Shown: in pieces, positions 54,701 to 64,000 of the stretch
How the letters are laid out: each line of letters begins with the position of its first letter
Position numbering within the stretch: position 1 is the first letter of the stretch
NCBI RefSeq assembly: GCF_001953885.1
Contig: NZ_MQUS01000013.1
Location: 186,001-250,000, forward strand
DNA from: Streptomyces sp. IMTB 2501
Lineage (GTDB): Bacteria; Actinomycetota; Actinomycetes; Streptomycetales; Streptomycetaceae
Length of the DNA: 64,000 bases
Reading direction: 5' to 3'
Program-made: the position numbers and the translations under genes
Notes under the pieces: model-generated
Databases searched by the model: none
Seen by the model: only the letters and a program-made list of their open reading frames with translations
What the model was told of the DNA's origin: nothing

Positions 54701-54739
54701 GGTTCCTCATCACCTCGGTGTACGACGGCCCTTCACATC

Positions 54740-54765
54740 TGTCATCTTAGATGCTTAAGATGACA
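54740..54765. promoter_or_regulatory. Palindromic operator between ATP-grasp genes B and C
   Basis: TGTCATCTTA-GATGCT-TAAGATGACA is a perfect 10-bp inverted repeat with a 6-bp spacer; a further AAGATGAC half-site is at 54789. It occupies the centre of the divergent promoter region of two biosynthetic genes. Confidence 0.6.
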
Positions 54766-54866
54766 TCGCCAAGACATCGAAGCCACTCAAGATGACTTGT
54801 TGAAAGTGACTTGCCCTCTCTTCCCGCCGTGACCGCCCTGCCGGCCCTGACTGCCCGAGGAGCGCC

Positions 54867-56240
54867 ATGTCCGCCCGCAGCACCCACCAGACCGCCCTGA
54901 TCATCGAGCCGAACTCCTCCGGGATCGGCCTGGTCGACGCCGCCCGCCGCCTGGGGCTCCGGCCGCACGTGTTCGACCGCAAGCCCGTGACCGAGCTGCC
55001 CGCACAGGTGCGCGCGGCCGTGCACTCCGGCTGGGCCGACTACACCCGCGTCGAGATCCGCGACCTGCCGACCGTGCTCCGGGCGAGCCGGGAGCTGGCC
55101 GCCCGCACCGACCTGGTCGCCGTGGTGCCGGGCTACGAGTACGCCGTGGACACCTGCGCCCACCTGGCCCGGGACCTCGGCCTGCCCGGCCTGGCCCCGG
55201 AGGTGGTCGGGGCGCTGCGCGACAAGAAGCAGATGAAGGAGGTGCTGGCCGCGGCCGGCGTCCTGGTGGCCCGCAACCACCTGGTCGGCACCGACGCGGA
55301 CCCGGTCGCCGTACTGGCCGACGTGGGCACACCGGCCGTACTGAAGCCGGTCGACGGCTCCGGCAGCCAGTACGTGCGCCGCGTGGACGGCGCCGCCGAA
55401 CTCGCCGACTACTTCGCCGAGGTGCGGGCCAACCCGATCGAGGACTACGGCAAGCTGCTCGGCCCGAGCCTGCTGGCCGAGAGCTACGTCCAGGGCCCCG
55501 AGTACAGCGTCGAGGGCTACGTCGAGAACACCGGCGACGGACCGCGCGTCCACGTCCTGGCCGTCACCGAGAAGCAGCTGGGGCCGGAACCGACGTTCGT
55601 GGAGGTCGGGCACGCGGTGGACGCGCCGGTCTCCCCCGCCGACCGGGCGCGACTGGCGGACACCGCGCGGCGGGCGGTCCGCGCCCTGGGCATCACGGTC
55701 GGCTGCTTCCATCTGGAAGCACGGCTGACCCCGTCCGGGCCCTACGTCATGGAGGTCGGCGCCCGGCTGGGCGGGGACCGGATCCCGTGGCTGGTCCAGG
55801 CGGTGTGGGGCGCGGACATGTGGGAGCTGGCGGTGCGCTCCTTCGCCGGTCTGCCCCAGCCGGCCCGGCCGGCGAACGAAGTGCCGCAGGGAGCGGCCGG
55901 GGTGCGCTTCTTCAGCGTCGAGGAGGAGGCCGTCTTCGAGGACCCGGACGGGCTGCTCTCCCGGCTGCTGAAGGTCGAGGGCTGCATCGAGGCCGAGGTC
56001 ACGGCGGCGGCGGGCGCGGTTCTGCGGCCGGCCGTCGATCTGCACAGCCGGTTCGGGCACATCGCACTGGCCGCGCCGAGCCGGACGGAGCTGGAGCGGC
56101 GCATCGCGCAGGTCGACCGCTACGTCCGCGAGGCCGTACGCCCGGCAGTCCCCGCAGCGGCCGCCGTTCCCGCCTACATCGCCCTCCCCGACTACGCCGC
56201 CGCCGGCGCGCCCGTCACCATCACGGCCTGCGCGGTCTGA
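54867..56240 (+). CDS. ATP-grasp ligase C
   Basis: A 457-residue ATP-grasp enzyme. Catalytic residues are Lys160 in PAVLKPVDGSGSQYV, Glu205 in LLAESYVQGPEYSVEGY, Glu284 in FHLEARL, and Glu296/Arg300 in VMEVGARLGGDRIPWL, where Gly298 replaces the usual Asn. The C-terminal ~120 residues are an LAL-C2-like domain. ATG 54867 follows GAGGAG. It is 31 bp upstream of ligase D. The overall type resembles L-amino acid ligases that make dipeptides. Confidence 0.87.
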   Translation: MSARSTHQTALIIEPNSSGIGLVDAARRLGLRPHVFDRKPVTELPAQVRAAVHSGWADYTRVEIRDLPTVLRASRELAARTDLVAVVPGYEYAVDTCAHLARDLGLPGLAPEVVGALRDKKQMKEVLAAAGVLVARNHLVGTDADPVAVLADVGTPAVLKPVDGSGSQYVRRVDGAAELADYFAEVRANPIEDYGKLLGPSLLAESYVQGPEYSVEGYVENTGDGPRVHVLAVTEKQLGPEPTFVEVGHAVDAPVSPADRARLADTARRAVRALGITVGCFHLEARLTPSGPYVMEVGARLGGDRIPWLVQAVWGADMWELAVRSFAGLPQPARPANEVPQGAAGVRFFSVEEEAVFEDPDGLLSRLLKVEGCIEAEVTAAAGAVLRPAVDLHSRFGHIALAAPSRTELERRIAQVDRYVREAVRPAVPAAAAVPAYIALPDYAAAGAPVTITACAV

Positions 56241-56271
56241 GCCGCCTGCCCCCGCAAGGAGAAGGACCACC

Positions 56272-57567
56272 ATGAAGATCCTGATCGTCAACCGCTGGGA
56301 CGACGACCACCAGAGCGACTACGCCTCGCGCATCGACCACGAGCGGCACCAGGTCAGCTACGTGACCGTGCCCAGGCATGTGCCGCGCATCCCCGCCGCA
56401 GCCGAGCACATCCAGGTGGTGCCGAACCTGGCCGACCCCGACCCGGTGATCGCCGCAGCCGAGGCCGCCCACCGGGCCTGCGGCCCCTTCGACAAGCTGC
56501 TGGCGCTCTCCGAGTTCGACCTGCTGACCGGCGCCACGATCCGCGAGCGGCTCGGCATACCCGGGCCGGGCACCGAGGACGTCCTGCTGTTCCGGGACAA
56601 GACCCGGATGAAGGCCAGGGTCGCCGAGGCCGGACTGCGCGTGCCCCGGTTCCGGGAGATCACCTCGGTCGCGGAGGCCGAGGCGTTCCGCGCGGAACTG
56701 GGCGGCCCGGTGGTGGTCAAGCCCCGCACCGGCGCGGCCAGCGTAGGCACCTTCGTGGTCCGGCCGGAGGAGGACCTGGCCGCCGTACTGCACGAGACGG
56801 ATCTCGGCGACTACGAGATCGAGGAGTTCGTGCAGGGCCCGGTCTGGCACGTGGACGGCCTGATGGCGGACAACCGCATGATCTTCGGCCGGGCCTCGCG
56901 CTACATGGACACCTGCTACGGCTTCTCCCAGGGCCGCCCGCTCGGCTCCGTCGTCCGGACCGGCCCCGAGGCCGACGCGCTGCTCGCCTTCACCGAGGCC
57001 TGCCTGCGCGCCCTCGGACTGGACCGGGGAGCCTTCCACTTCGAGCTGATCCAGACCACGACCGGCCCGGTCTTCCTGGAGGTCGGGGCGCGGTTCGGCG
57101 GCGGCGAGATCCCCTGGGTCTTCCAGGACGTCTACGGCGTGGACCTGATCGGTGACTGGATCCGCCTGGAACTGGGCGAGCCGCCCACCACCCTCCCCCC
57201 GGCCGACCGGCCCGACACCGAGCACGGCGGCTTCCTCCTCGTCCCCGAACCGCGCGGCAAGCGACTCGTCTCCCGGCCCTCGATGGTCGGCGCGGTACCG
57301 GGCCTGTACACCGAGGAACTTCCCGCCCCCGGCCACGAGTTCGACGGCAAGGGCGGCTACCGCTTCATCCTCGGCCGCTTCCGCTACCGCGGCCCGAGCG
57401 CGGAGGCGGTCGAGCGGGCGATCCTGCGGACGCAGAGGGAGTACGACTGCGTACTGGAGGACCTCGACAGCGCGTACGACGGTCCGGGTGAGGTCGACGC
57501 GACGGGCACGGCCGTGGCCGTGGACGTGACGGACACGCCGGTGCCGGCGTCGGCCGGGGTGGGGTGA
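56272..57567 (+). CDS. ATP-grasp ligase D
   Basis: A 431-residue ATP-grasp enzyme. The N-terminus KILIVNRWDDDHQSDY is distinctive. Catalytic residues are Lys150 in PVVVKPRTGAASVGTF, Glu184/185 in EIEEFVQGPVWHVDG, Glu258 in FHFELIQ, and Glu270/Arg274 in FLEVGARFGGGEIPWV, again with Gly at the usual Asn position. An acidic Val/Thr-rich tail follows. AAGGAGAAGG precedes the start codon. It overlaps the MFS gene by 4 bp, so ligation and export are co-expressed. Confidence 0.87.
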   Translation: MKILIVNRWDDDHQSDYASRIDHERHQVSYVTVPRHVPRIPAAAEHIQVVPNLADPDPVIAAAEAAHRACGPFDKLLALSEFDLLTGATIRERLGIPGPGTEDVLLFRDKTRMKARVAEAGLRVPRFREITSVAEAEAFRAELGGPVVVKPRTGAASVGTFVVRPEEDLAAVLHETDLGDYEIEEFVQGPVWHVDGLMADNRMIFGRASRYMDTCYGFSQGRPLGSVVRTGPEADALLAFTEACLRALGLDRGAFHFELIQTTTGPVFLEVGARFGGGEIPWVFQDVYGVDLIGDWIRLELGEPPTTLPPADRPDTEHGGFLLVPEPRGKRLVSRPSMVGAVPGLYTEELPAPGHEFDGKGGYRFILGRFRYRGPSAEAVERAILRTQREYDCVLEDLDSAYDGPGEVDATGTAVAVDVTDTPVPASAGVG

Positions 57568-58817
57568 CCGGCATGCTGACCGCGTACCGCCGGATCTTCT
57601 CCCGTCCCGGGGCCCTGGCCTTCAGCTCGGCGGGCCTGACGGCCCGTCTGGGCGTGGCCATGACCCGCTTCGCGATCGTCGCCATGCTGGCCCAACGGCC
57701 CAGCGCCTACGCCCTGGCCGGGGCGGTGACGGCCACCCAGGCCATCAGTTACGCCGTCGTCGGCCCGCGTCTGGCCCGCGCCGTGGACCGGCACGGGCAG
57801 CGGCGGGTGCTGCTGCCGGCCGCCGCGGCGGGCAGTGCCGCGCTGACCCTGCTCGCCCTCTGCTCCGCGCTGGGCGCGCCGAGTTGGACGCTGTTCGTGG
57901 CGGCGGCCGGGGCGGGTGTCATCCCGAATGCGGGGTCGATGGTCCGCGCCCGCTGGGCCGCGCTGCTCGGCGGCACGGAGGACCTGCACCCGGCCTACTC
58001 GCTGGAGTCGGTGGTGGACGAGGTCGTCTTCACCATCGGGCCCGTGCTCGCGATCGGCCTGGCCACCACCGTCGCCCCGCAGAGCGCGCTGTTCACGGCC
58101 GCCGCGCTGCTGCTGCTCGGCTGCTGGCTGCTGGCCCGGCAGACGGCGACGGAACCACCGCGTGCCCCGCGGGCCCACACCGAGCGCCGCGGCAGCGCAC
58201 TGCGCTACCCCGGCATGCCGGCCCTCGTCCTCACCTTCCTGGCGATCGGCGCGATCTTCGCCTCCGTCGAGGTGGTCACCATGGCCTTCGCGGCGGACCT
58301 CGGCCACAGGGAACTGGCCAGCCCCGTGCTGGCGGTCTACGCGGTGGGCAGCGCGGTGGCGGGCCTGGTGTACGGCGGCCTGCGTCCGCCGGGCACGCTT
58401 CGGCAGCGGGTGGTGGTGGGAGCGGCGCTCATGACGCTGACCATGCTGCCGCTGCTGATGACGAACGGCCTGCCGGCCCTGGGCGTGGTGCTGTTCGTCG
58501 CTGGCGGCGCCTGCGCGCCGACCCTGGCGACCGCACTGGGCCTGATCGAGGCGACGGTGCCGCGCGAGCAGGTGACCGAGGGGATGACCTGGTCCAGCAC
58601 CGGCCTGGGCTTCGGCATCGCGCTCGGCGCGGCCCTGGCCGGCCAGGTGGTTGCCACGGCGGGCCCCCGCACGGCCTTCGCCGTCCCCGTGGCCTTCGGC
58701 CTCCTGGGCGTCGCCGCGGTCGCCCTGGGCCTGCGCGGGGTGGACACCCGGAACGGCACCCGGACGACGAGCGAACAGTCCGGGGTGACGACGGCGACCG
58801 TACCGGCGGAGGTGTGA
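57564..58817 (+). CDS. MFS transporter, probable product exporter
   Basis: A 417-residue 12-helix MFS protein. The first helices contain RLGVAMTRFAIVAMLAQRPS, and GPRLARAVDRHGQRRVLLPA resembles motif A. Helices 7-12 follow a short charged loop (TEPPRAPRAHTERRGSALRY). The start GTG 57564 overlaps the ligase D stop as GTGA; ATG 57573 is an alternative. Export of the cluster product and self-protection is the likely role. Confidence 0.82.
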   Translation: MTGMLTAYRRIFSRPGALAFSSAGLTARLGVAMTRFAIVAMLAQRPSAYALAGAVTATQAISYAVVGPRLARAVDRHGQRRVLLPAAAAGSAALTLLALCSALGAPSWTLFVAAAGAGVIPNAGSMVRARWAALLGGTEDLHPAYSLESVVDEVVFTIGPVLAIGLATTVAPQSALFTAAALLLLGCWLLARQTATEPPRAPRAHTERRGSALRYPGMPALVLTFLAIGAIFASVEVVTMAFAADLGHRELASPVLAVYAVGSAVAGLVYGGLRPPGTLRQRVVVGAALMTLTMLPLLMTNGLPALGVVLFVAGGACAPTLATALGLIEATVPREQVTEGMTWSSTGLGFGIALGAALAGQVVATAGPRTAFAVPVAFGLLGVAAVALGLRGVDTRNGTRTTSEQSGVTTATVPAEV

Positions 58818-58889
58818 AGTCCTCGTTACGGGGGCGGAGTTGGAAAGCCGGGGCTGCCCGGCGGAGAGCACGGCGACCGACCACCACCC

Positions 58890-58953
58890 AAGGGACGCTC
58901 AAAGGGACGTCCACACAGACGTCCAGAGGGGCGTCCGGGTGAAGGGACGTTCA
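58890..58953. repeat. 12-bp tandem repeat upstream of the degenerate ATP-grasp gene
   Basis: Four consecutive 12-bp units (AAGGGACGCTCA, AAGGGACGTCCA, CACAGACGTCCA, GAGGGGCGTCCG) and, after 4 bp, a fifth (AAGGGACGTTCA). Consensus AAGGGACGTCCA. Phased direct repeats of this size could be activator binding sites. Confidence 0.65.
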
Positions 58954-59089
58954 AGTGCCGGACAAGCCGGCCGCCCGGCCGTTACCGGCCCGGCCCACCC
59001 GTCTGTTCTGCTGGAGCGGCACGGGCCGACGACCTCCCGGACCACGCCCGAGCTTCTTCGCTGCCGACCGCAAACGAGGTGTGCTGCTC

Positions 59090-60268
59090 ATGTTCGTACT
59101 GGTCGATCCCGTCTTCAGCGGCGCCGATCTGGCCCGCGCCTTCAAGGAACTGGGCGCCGACTGGATGCCCCTGTACACCGACGGCCCCGGGCGGGCGACG
59201 GGCGGCGGGGCGGCCGTGGCGGTCGAGCGGAAACCGGCGTCGGTGGTAGCCGCAAGCCGCTTCGGCACGGAGTACGCGGAGCGCCTGGCAGCGGAACTCG
59301 GCCTGCCGCAGCAGGATCCGCGGCAGGCCGTGGCACGCCGCAACCTGGCCCGGATGGGACAGACGCTACGGGCCGCCGGCATACCGACGGTGCAGGGGGC
59401 GTCGCTGACCACGGACACGGCCGCGGAGCCCGGACCGACCCTGCCCGCGGCCTGGGACACCTGGCCCGCCGTACTCCGGCCGGACTCCGCCGCGGACGCG
59501 GGCGTAGCCGTGGAGGTACAGGACGCCGAACGGGCCGGACACGCGCTCACGGCGCTGCGCGCGCTCGCCCCGACTGCGGCGCTCCTGCACATGTCCGCGG
59601 GGGACGGCACCTACCAGGTGCACACCGTCAGCTCGGCAGGACGGCACCTGGTCGCGGAGGTCCAGCGACACCACGAGACGGTCGCGGACGGCGTGATACG
59701 ACGGCGGCACAGCGAGAGCCTGGCCGGGCTGAGCGAGCCGGAGCGGCGGTTCCTCACCGTCGTACCGGACTGCCTGGACGCGCTCGGCATCCGCGAGGGC
59801 GCCGCCGTGACGGAACTGCGGCTCGGCCCCGACGGACCCGAGGTGGTCCGGGTACGGTCCGGCCTCGACGGCCCGCGCGGCTCGGACGACCCCTACTTCG
59901 CCGCCTTCGGCTTCACCCGGGCCCACCTGCTGGCCGAGAGCCTGCTGCACCCGGACCGCTTCGAACAACGCCTGACGCGGAACTTCACCCGCCCCCGCGC
60001 CCTGATCCGAATCGACCTCCGCCCGCCGCAGGGCGCCTACGGCCGCCTGAGCGCGATCCCGGGCCTCAACCGCCTGCGCCGCCTGCCGGGTTTCCACAGC
60101 GTGACGTCCCTGCCGTCCTTCGGCACCCCCGCACCGACCGACGCGCTCTCCCCCCTCTCCTGGGGCGCGGCGTACTTCGTCCACGAGGACGAAAGCCTGC
60201 TGCGCAGCGCGGCCGCCGTGGTCCACGCCATGGAGGACACGGGCGACCTGTTCACCTTCTCCTCCTGA
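59090..60268 (+). CDS. Degenerate ATP-grasp paralogue (probable pseudoenzyme)
   Basis: A 392-residue protein clearly paralogous to ligase A: MFVLVDPVFSGADLARAFKE against MIVLVNPVSTGAELARAFRE, and VPDCLDALGIREGAAVTE against VLDCLDALGIREGAAHTE. The catalytic residues are gone. The ATP-binding Lys143 of ligase A becomes Arg130 (PAVLRPDSAAD), the hinge Glu is lost (LLHMSAGD), and the Mg ligands Glu/Asn become Arg254/Arg256 (VVRVRSGLDG). The frame is intact and the C-terminal half is well kept, which suggests a retained non-catalytic role. ATG 59090 follows GAGGTG. Confidence 0.8.
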   Translation: MFVLVDPVFSGADLARAFKELGADWMPLYTDGPGRATGGGAAVAVERKPASVVAASRFGTEYAERLAAELGLPQQDPRQAVARRNLARMGQTLRAAGIPTVQGASLTTDTAAEPGPTLPAAWDTWPAVLRPDSAADAGVAVEVQDAERAGHALTALRALAPTAALLHMSAGDGTYQVHTVSSAGRHLVAEVQRHHETVADGVIRRRHSESLAGLSEPERRFLTVVPDCLDALGIREGAAVTELRLGPDGPEVVRVRSGLDGPRGSDDPYFAAFGFTRAHLLAESLLHPDRFEQRLTRNFTRPRALIRIDLRPPQGAYGRLSAIPGLNRLRRLPGFHSVTSLPSFGTPAPTDALSPLSWGAAYFVHEDESLLRSAAAVVHAMEDTGDLFTFSS

Positions 60269-60303
60269 TCACCCACCACACCGTCCCATCCGCTACCCTG
60301 TCA

Positions 60304-60326
60304 GGGACCGTCCCAGCGACGGTCCC
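60304..60326 (+). terminator. Hairpin between the ATP-grasp paralogue and tRNA-Arg
   Basis: GGGACCGTC pairs perfectly with GACGGTCCC around a 5-nt loop, 35 bp after the stop codon. Confidence 0.6.
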
Positions 60327-60336
60327 CGCAAGGCCC

Positions 60337-60409
60337 GCCTTCGTAGCTCAGGGGATAGAGCACCGCTCTCCTAAAGCGGGTGTCGCAGGTTCGAATCCTG
60401 CCGGGGGCA
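60337..60409 (+). tRNA. tRNA-Arg (anticodon CCU)
   Basis: A complete cloverleaf. The acceptor GCCTTCG/CGGGGGC has two G-U pairs. The anticodon stem CCGCT/AGCGG encloses loop CTCCTAA with anticodon CCT at 60370-60372. The T arm is GCAGG-TTCGAAT-CCTGC and the discriminator is A60409. CCA is not encoded. It decodes the rare AGG codon. The 3' half is a classic integrase attachment site, and a tyrosine integrase lies 2.2 kb away. Confidence 0.96.
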
Positions 60410-60425
60410 CAGAGAAACACCAGGT

Positions 60426-60462
60426 CAGGAGCCCTTCCGTCCAGCGGACGGGAGGGCTCCTG
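60426..60462 (+). terminator. Terminator of tRNA-Arg
   Basis: CAGGAGCCC-TT-CCGTCC and GGACGG-GA-GGGCTCCTG form a near-perfect 17-bp stem with a 3-nt loop, 16 bp after the tRNA. Confidence 0.8.
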
Positions 60463-60522
60463 CGCTTGCAGCACACATATGGCACACATGCCGTGCGCGC
60501 GGATGGTGGGGAGCTGTGCAGG

Positions 60523-60867
60523 ATGCCCGACAGGGATGAGCTGGCCAGGCGCCGGTACCAGAAGCTGGTCGACCGACTTGAATCGATGATGCGGGCGGCC
60601 CTGAAGCCGCAGTTCAAGGGCTACCGCGGGCAGCTGATCCTGAGCGGCGACGATCTTGCGGAGCTGGGCGACCTCAAGGATGTCCGGCACGCCGCTCGGG
60701 AAGCGGGACGCCGTCTCGGCTGGAAGACCACCACCCGTCTCGTCGGTGACCGTCTCTTCGTGCTGGACGAGCGGAAGGTACCTGAGGAGATCAAGCAGCT
60801 GGCCGGCGACGAGGCCGCTGCTGCAATCGACCGAGCCCGGCATGAGAGCCAGCGACCGCGCGGCTGA
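60523..60867 (+). CDS. Small soluble hypothetical protein of the integrative element
   Basis: A 114-residue charged protein beginning MPDRDELARRRYQKLVDRLE. The middle reads GYRGQLILSGDDLAELGDLKD with RLVGDRLFVLDERKVPEEIK later, suggesting a small alpha/beta fold. No motif is recognised. ATG 60523 has GGGGAG ten bases upstream; the frame is open further upstream through the tRNA, but that part is not coding. Its position between tRNA and integrase makes it accessory DNA. Confidence 0.6.
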   Translation: MPDRDELARRRYQKLVDRLESMMRAALKPQFKGYRGQLILSGDDLAELGDLKDVRHAAREAGRRLGWKTTTRLVGDRLFVLDERKVPEEIKQLAGDEAAAAIDRARHESQRPRG

Positions 60868-60900
60868 CCTGATCCGAGGAAGACGCAAGGGGCCGCCTGT

Positions 60901-62545
<1,645 letters not shown>

Positions 62546-62616
62546 ATACCGCCACCGCGGCAGCACGGCGGGGCGGCCCCTTCGGCTACGGCTCCCCGGC
62601 ACGGATCAGGCACACA

Positions 62617-63855
62617 TCACGCGGCATCGCCCTCCAGGGCGGCCACTTCCTCAGCGGCCTCGCGAGCCTTCCGCTCCGCCTTCTCCAGCTTGGCCTTCGC
62701 CTTGGCCAGTTGCTTGGAGCGGCGCTTGTGCATCTTCTTGGACACCTCGTCCAGGCGGTCCGGGAAGAGGTGCCCGTACGTGTCCAGGGTCAGCGTCGCG
62801 GACTTGTGGCCCAGCATCGTCTGGACGACGTTGACGTCCGCGCCGCTGGCGATGGCCAGCGAGGCCGCCGTGTGTCGCAGCTTGTGCGGGGTGACCTTGA
62901 GGTGCCCCAGCCCGGCCTTCACGACCGCTGGCGCGAAGAACCGCTGACGGAAGTTACGGGCCCGCAGCGGTCCGCTTTGCGGGGCAGCGAAGAGCAACTC
63001 CTCATCTCCCCGCCCTTGGACGTGGGGCTTCAGCTCCTCGGCCAGGAACCGCGGGATCGGCACGGACCGACGCTCGTGGTTCTTGGGGGTGTCGAGGTAG
63101 AGCTTGCCGTTGTCCTCGGCGTACGCCTCGACGATGTGGGCCCGGCAGGCGTCCAGGTCGACGCGGCCCACCTTCAGCGCGGACGCCTCGCCCCAGCGCA
63201 GGCCGGTGTACGCCAGCAGCAAGATGAACACCCGGTAGGCGCCTGACGCGTTGGCCAGCGCGTCGACCTGCATGTCGTCGAGGTACACGTGGTCAGCCGG
63301 CGCCGCCTTCGGCAGGGGCACGCCGACAGCCGGGTTCACTGCCAGGCGGCGGGCCTTGACCGCGTAGCCGAGAACGCGGCTGAGGACCACGTACGCCTTG
63401 CGGACCGACCGGGGGCTGAGCTTCCTGCCTCCGGTCGCCTCGCCGGACAGCAGGTCCGCGAGCCACTCGGCAATGTCCTCGAACTGGATGCGGTCCAGCG
63501 GAGTGGTGCCCCACCTGGGGATCACGTGGACGTCGAGAACGCCGCGGTAGCGACAGCGGGTTGAGCGCTTGAGGTGGAGCTGCGCAGCCAGCCAGGACTC
63601 CGCCACCTCTGCGAACTTCACCCGCGCGGCTGCAGGATCGCGGTAGGAGCCGTCATTGAGACGGGACTCCATCCTCGTCCGCTCCGCCTCGGCGTCGACC
63701 TTGCGGGCGAAGGTCTTCATCTTCGGCTTGCCGTCGGGGTCGTACCAGCGCACGCGGTAGCGCCCCGGTGGCGTACGGCCCGCCCGCTTGGCTTCCGCCA
63801 CGGCCCGTGCGTACGCCACGTGCCCTATGCGGTCCTCAATCCAGACCCGCGCCAA
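62617..63855 (-). CDS. Tyrosine site-specific integrase
   Basis: A 412-residue phage/ICE-type integrase. There is an AP2-like/SAM-like N-terminal arm-binding and core-binding region (~residues 30-165), then the catalytic domain with Arg220 (YTGLRWGEA), His324 and Arg327 (TPHKLRHTAAS), His350 (MLGHKSATLT) and nucleophile Tyr360 (LDTYGHLF). The C-terminus is a Lys/Ala/Glu-rich coiled tail. It starts with TTG 63855 directly after the stop of the upstream HTH gene, with GGAGG nine bases ahead, so translation is coupled. It likely integrates at the tRNA-Arg gene. Confidence 0.92.
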   Translation of the reverse strand: MARVWIEDRIGHVAYARAVAEAKRAGRTPPGRYRVRWYDPDGKPKMKTFARKVDAEAERTRMESRLNDGSYRDPAAARVKFAEVAESWLAAQLHLKRSTRCRYRGVLDVHVIPRWGTTPLDRIQFEDIAEWLADLLSGEATGGRKLSPRSVRKAYVVLSRVLGYAVKARRLAVNPAVGVPLPKAAPADHVYLDDMQVDALANASGAYRVFILLLAYTGLRWGEASALKVGRVDLDACRAHIVEAYAEDNGKLYLDTPKNHERRSVPIPRFLAEELKPHVQGRGDEELLFAAPQSGPLRARNFRQRFFAPAVVKAGLGHLKVTPHKLRHTAASLAIASGADVNVVQTMLGHKSATLTLDTYGHLFPDRLDEVSKKMHKRRSKQLAKAKAKLEKAERKAREAAEEVAALEGDAA

Positions 63856-64000
63856 CTAGCACCCCCTCCAGTCATCACGGGACACCGATGGGAGCGGCAG
63901 GAGCAGGGTTGTGGGAGGGACGCCGAGCGCAGTGGCGATGGCGACGAGGTCGTCGATGTCGCAGCGGCGGTGTGCGCGTTCGGTGCGGCTGAGGGCGGTG
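63856..64000 (-). CDS. HTH (XRE-type) protein, partial at window edge
   Basis: The last ~47 codons of a gene entering from the right edge. The translation TALSRTERAHRRCDIDDLVAI then ATALGVPPTTLLLPLPSVSR ends with a stop at 63856-63858, abutting the integrase start. The LSRTERAHRR...IATALGVPPTTLL pattern is the end of a Cro/CI helix-turn-helix domain. Such small regulators commonly precede int or xis in actinomycete integrative elements. Confidence 0.65.
   Translation of the reverse strand, partial: TALSRTERAHRRCDIDDLVAIATALGVPPTTLLLPLPSVSRDDWRGC

Noticed and set aside
58840..60867. A 675-codon frame running through the degenerate ATP-grasp gene and the tRNA
   Set aside because: The upstream part is out of frame with a recognisable paralogue and passes through a tRNA. 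Only its last 114 codons (from 60523) are kept as a gene.

Overview
The window is chromosomal DNA from a Streptomyces-type actinomycete. The DNA is very GC-rich, many genes start with GTG or TTG, and the principal-like sigma factor at 18098-19096 matches HrdD. The first ~27 kb is ordinary core chromosome. As far as I can recall its gene order (mscL, LtrA, P1 peptidase, L,D-transpeptidase, fruA-fruK-fruR, MFS, WYL, TetR, hrdD) follows the SCO319x-SCO320x region of S. coelicolor.

Region 1 (1-26.9 kb, core). In order it holds the end of MTA phosphorylase, a CpaB-like protein, mscL, LtrA, a self-cleaving P1 peptidase, a lipoprotein L,D-transpeptidase, the fructose PTS operon fruR-fruK-fruA, and several regulator/transporter pairs. 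Most of the pairs have a visible palindromic operator. hrdD follows with a good sigma-R promoter, then a GNAT, a DOPA-dioxygenase-like enzyme, a TetR-MFS operon with two identical operators, a secreted M6 metalloprotease and a double-length IclR regulator.

Region 2 (26.9-60.3 kb, accessory). This looks like a biosynthetic gene cluster with no NRPS or PKS. A 17-kb leftward operon (44.1 to 26.9 kb) encodes a methyltransferase, SbnA- and SbnB-type enzymes for L-2,3-diaminopropionate, two proteins of unknown role, a complete S-adenosylmethionine regeneration set (ahcY, metK, adoK, metH, metF), an FAD/NAD(P) oxidoreductase, an ATP-grasp ligase and an EamA exporter. At 53.5-60.3 kb lie three more ATP-grasp ligases, an MFS exporter and a fifth ATP-grasp that has lost its catalytic residues. 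Between the two wings sits a gamma-butyrolactone-type regulatory block: an AfsA/ScbA synthase, a ScbR-like receptor, a second TetR, a SARP activator, and a flavin monooxygenase-HAD phosphatase pair. Three matching autoregulatory elements (AREs) precede the control genes. My inference is a hormone-controlled small peptide or amide built by ATP-grasp ligases from methylated 2,3-diaminopropionate. The product is unknown to me.

Region 3 (60.3-64 kb, mobile DNA). A tRNA-Arg(CCU) gene is followed by a small unknown gene, an EF-Tu gene and a tyrosine integrase with an upstream HTH gene that runs off the window. This suggests an integrative element at the tRNA. The EF-Tu gene is bracketed by ~64-bp inverted repeats and encodes Thr where E. 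coli EF-Tu has Ala375, the classic kirromycin-resistance change. It may therefore be a mobile elfamycin-resistance cassette.
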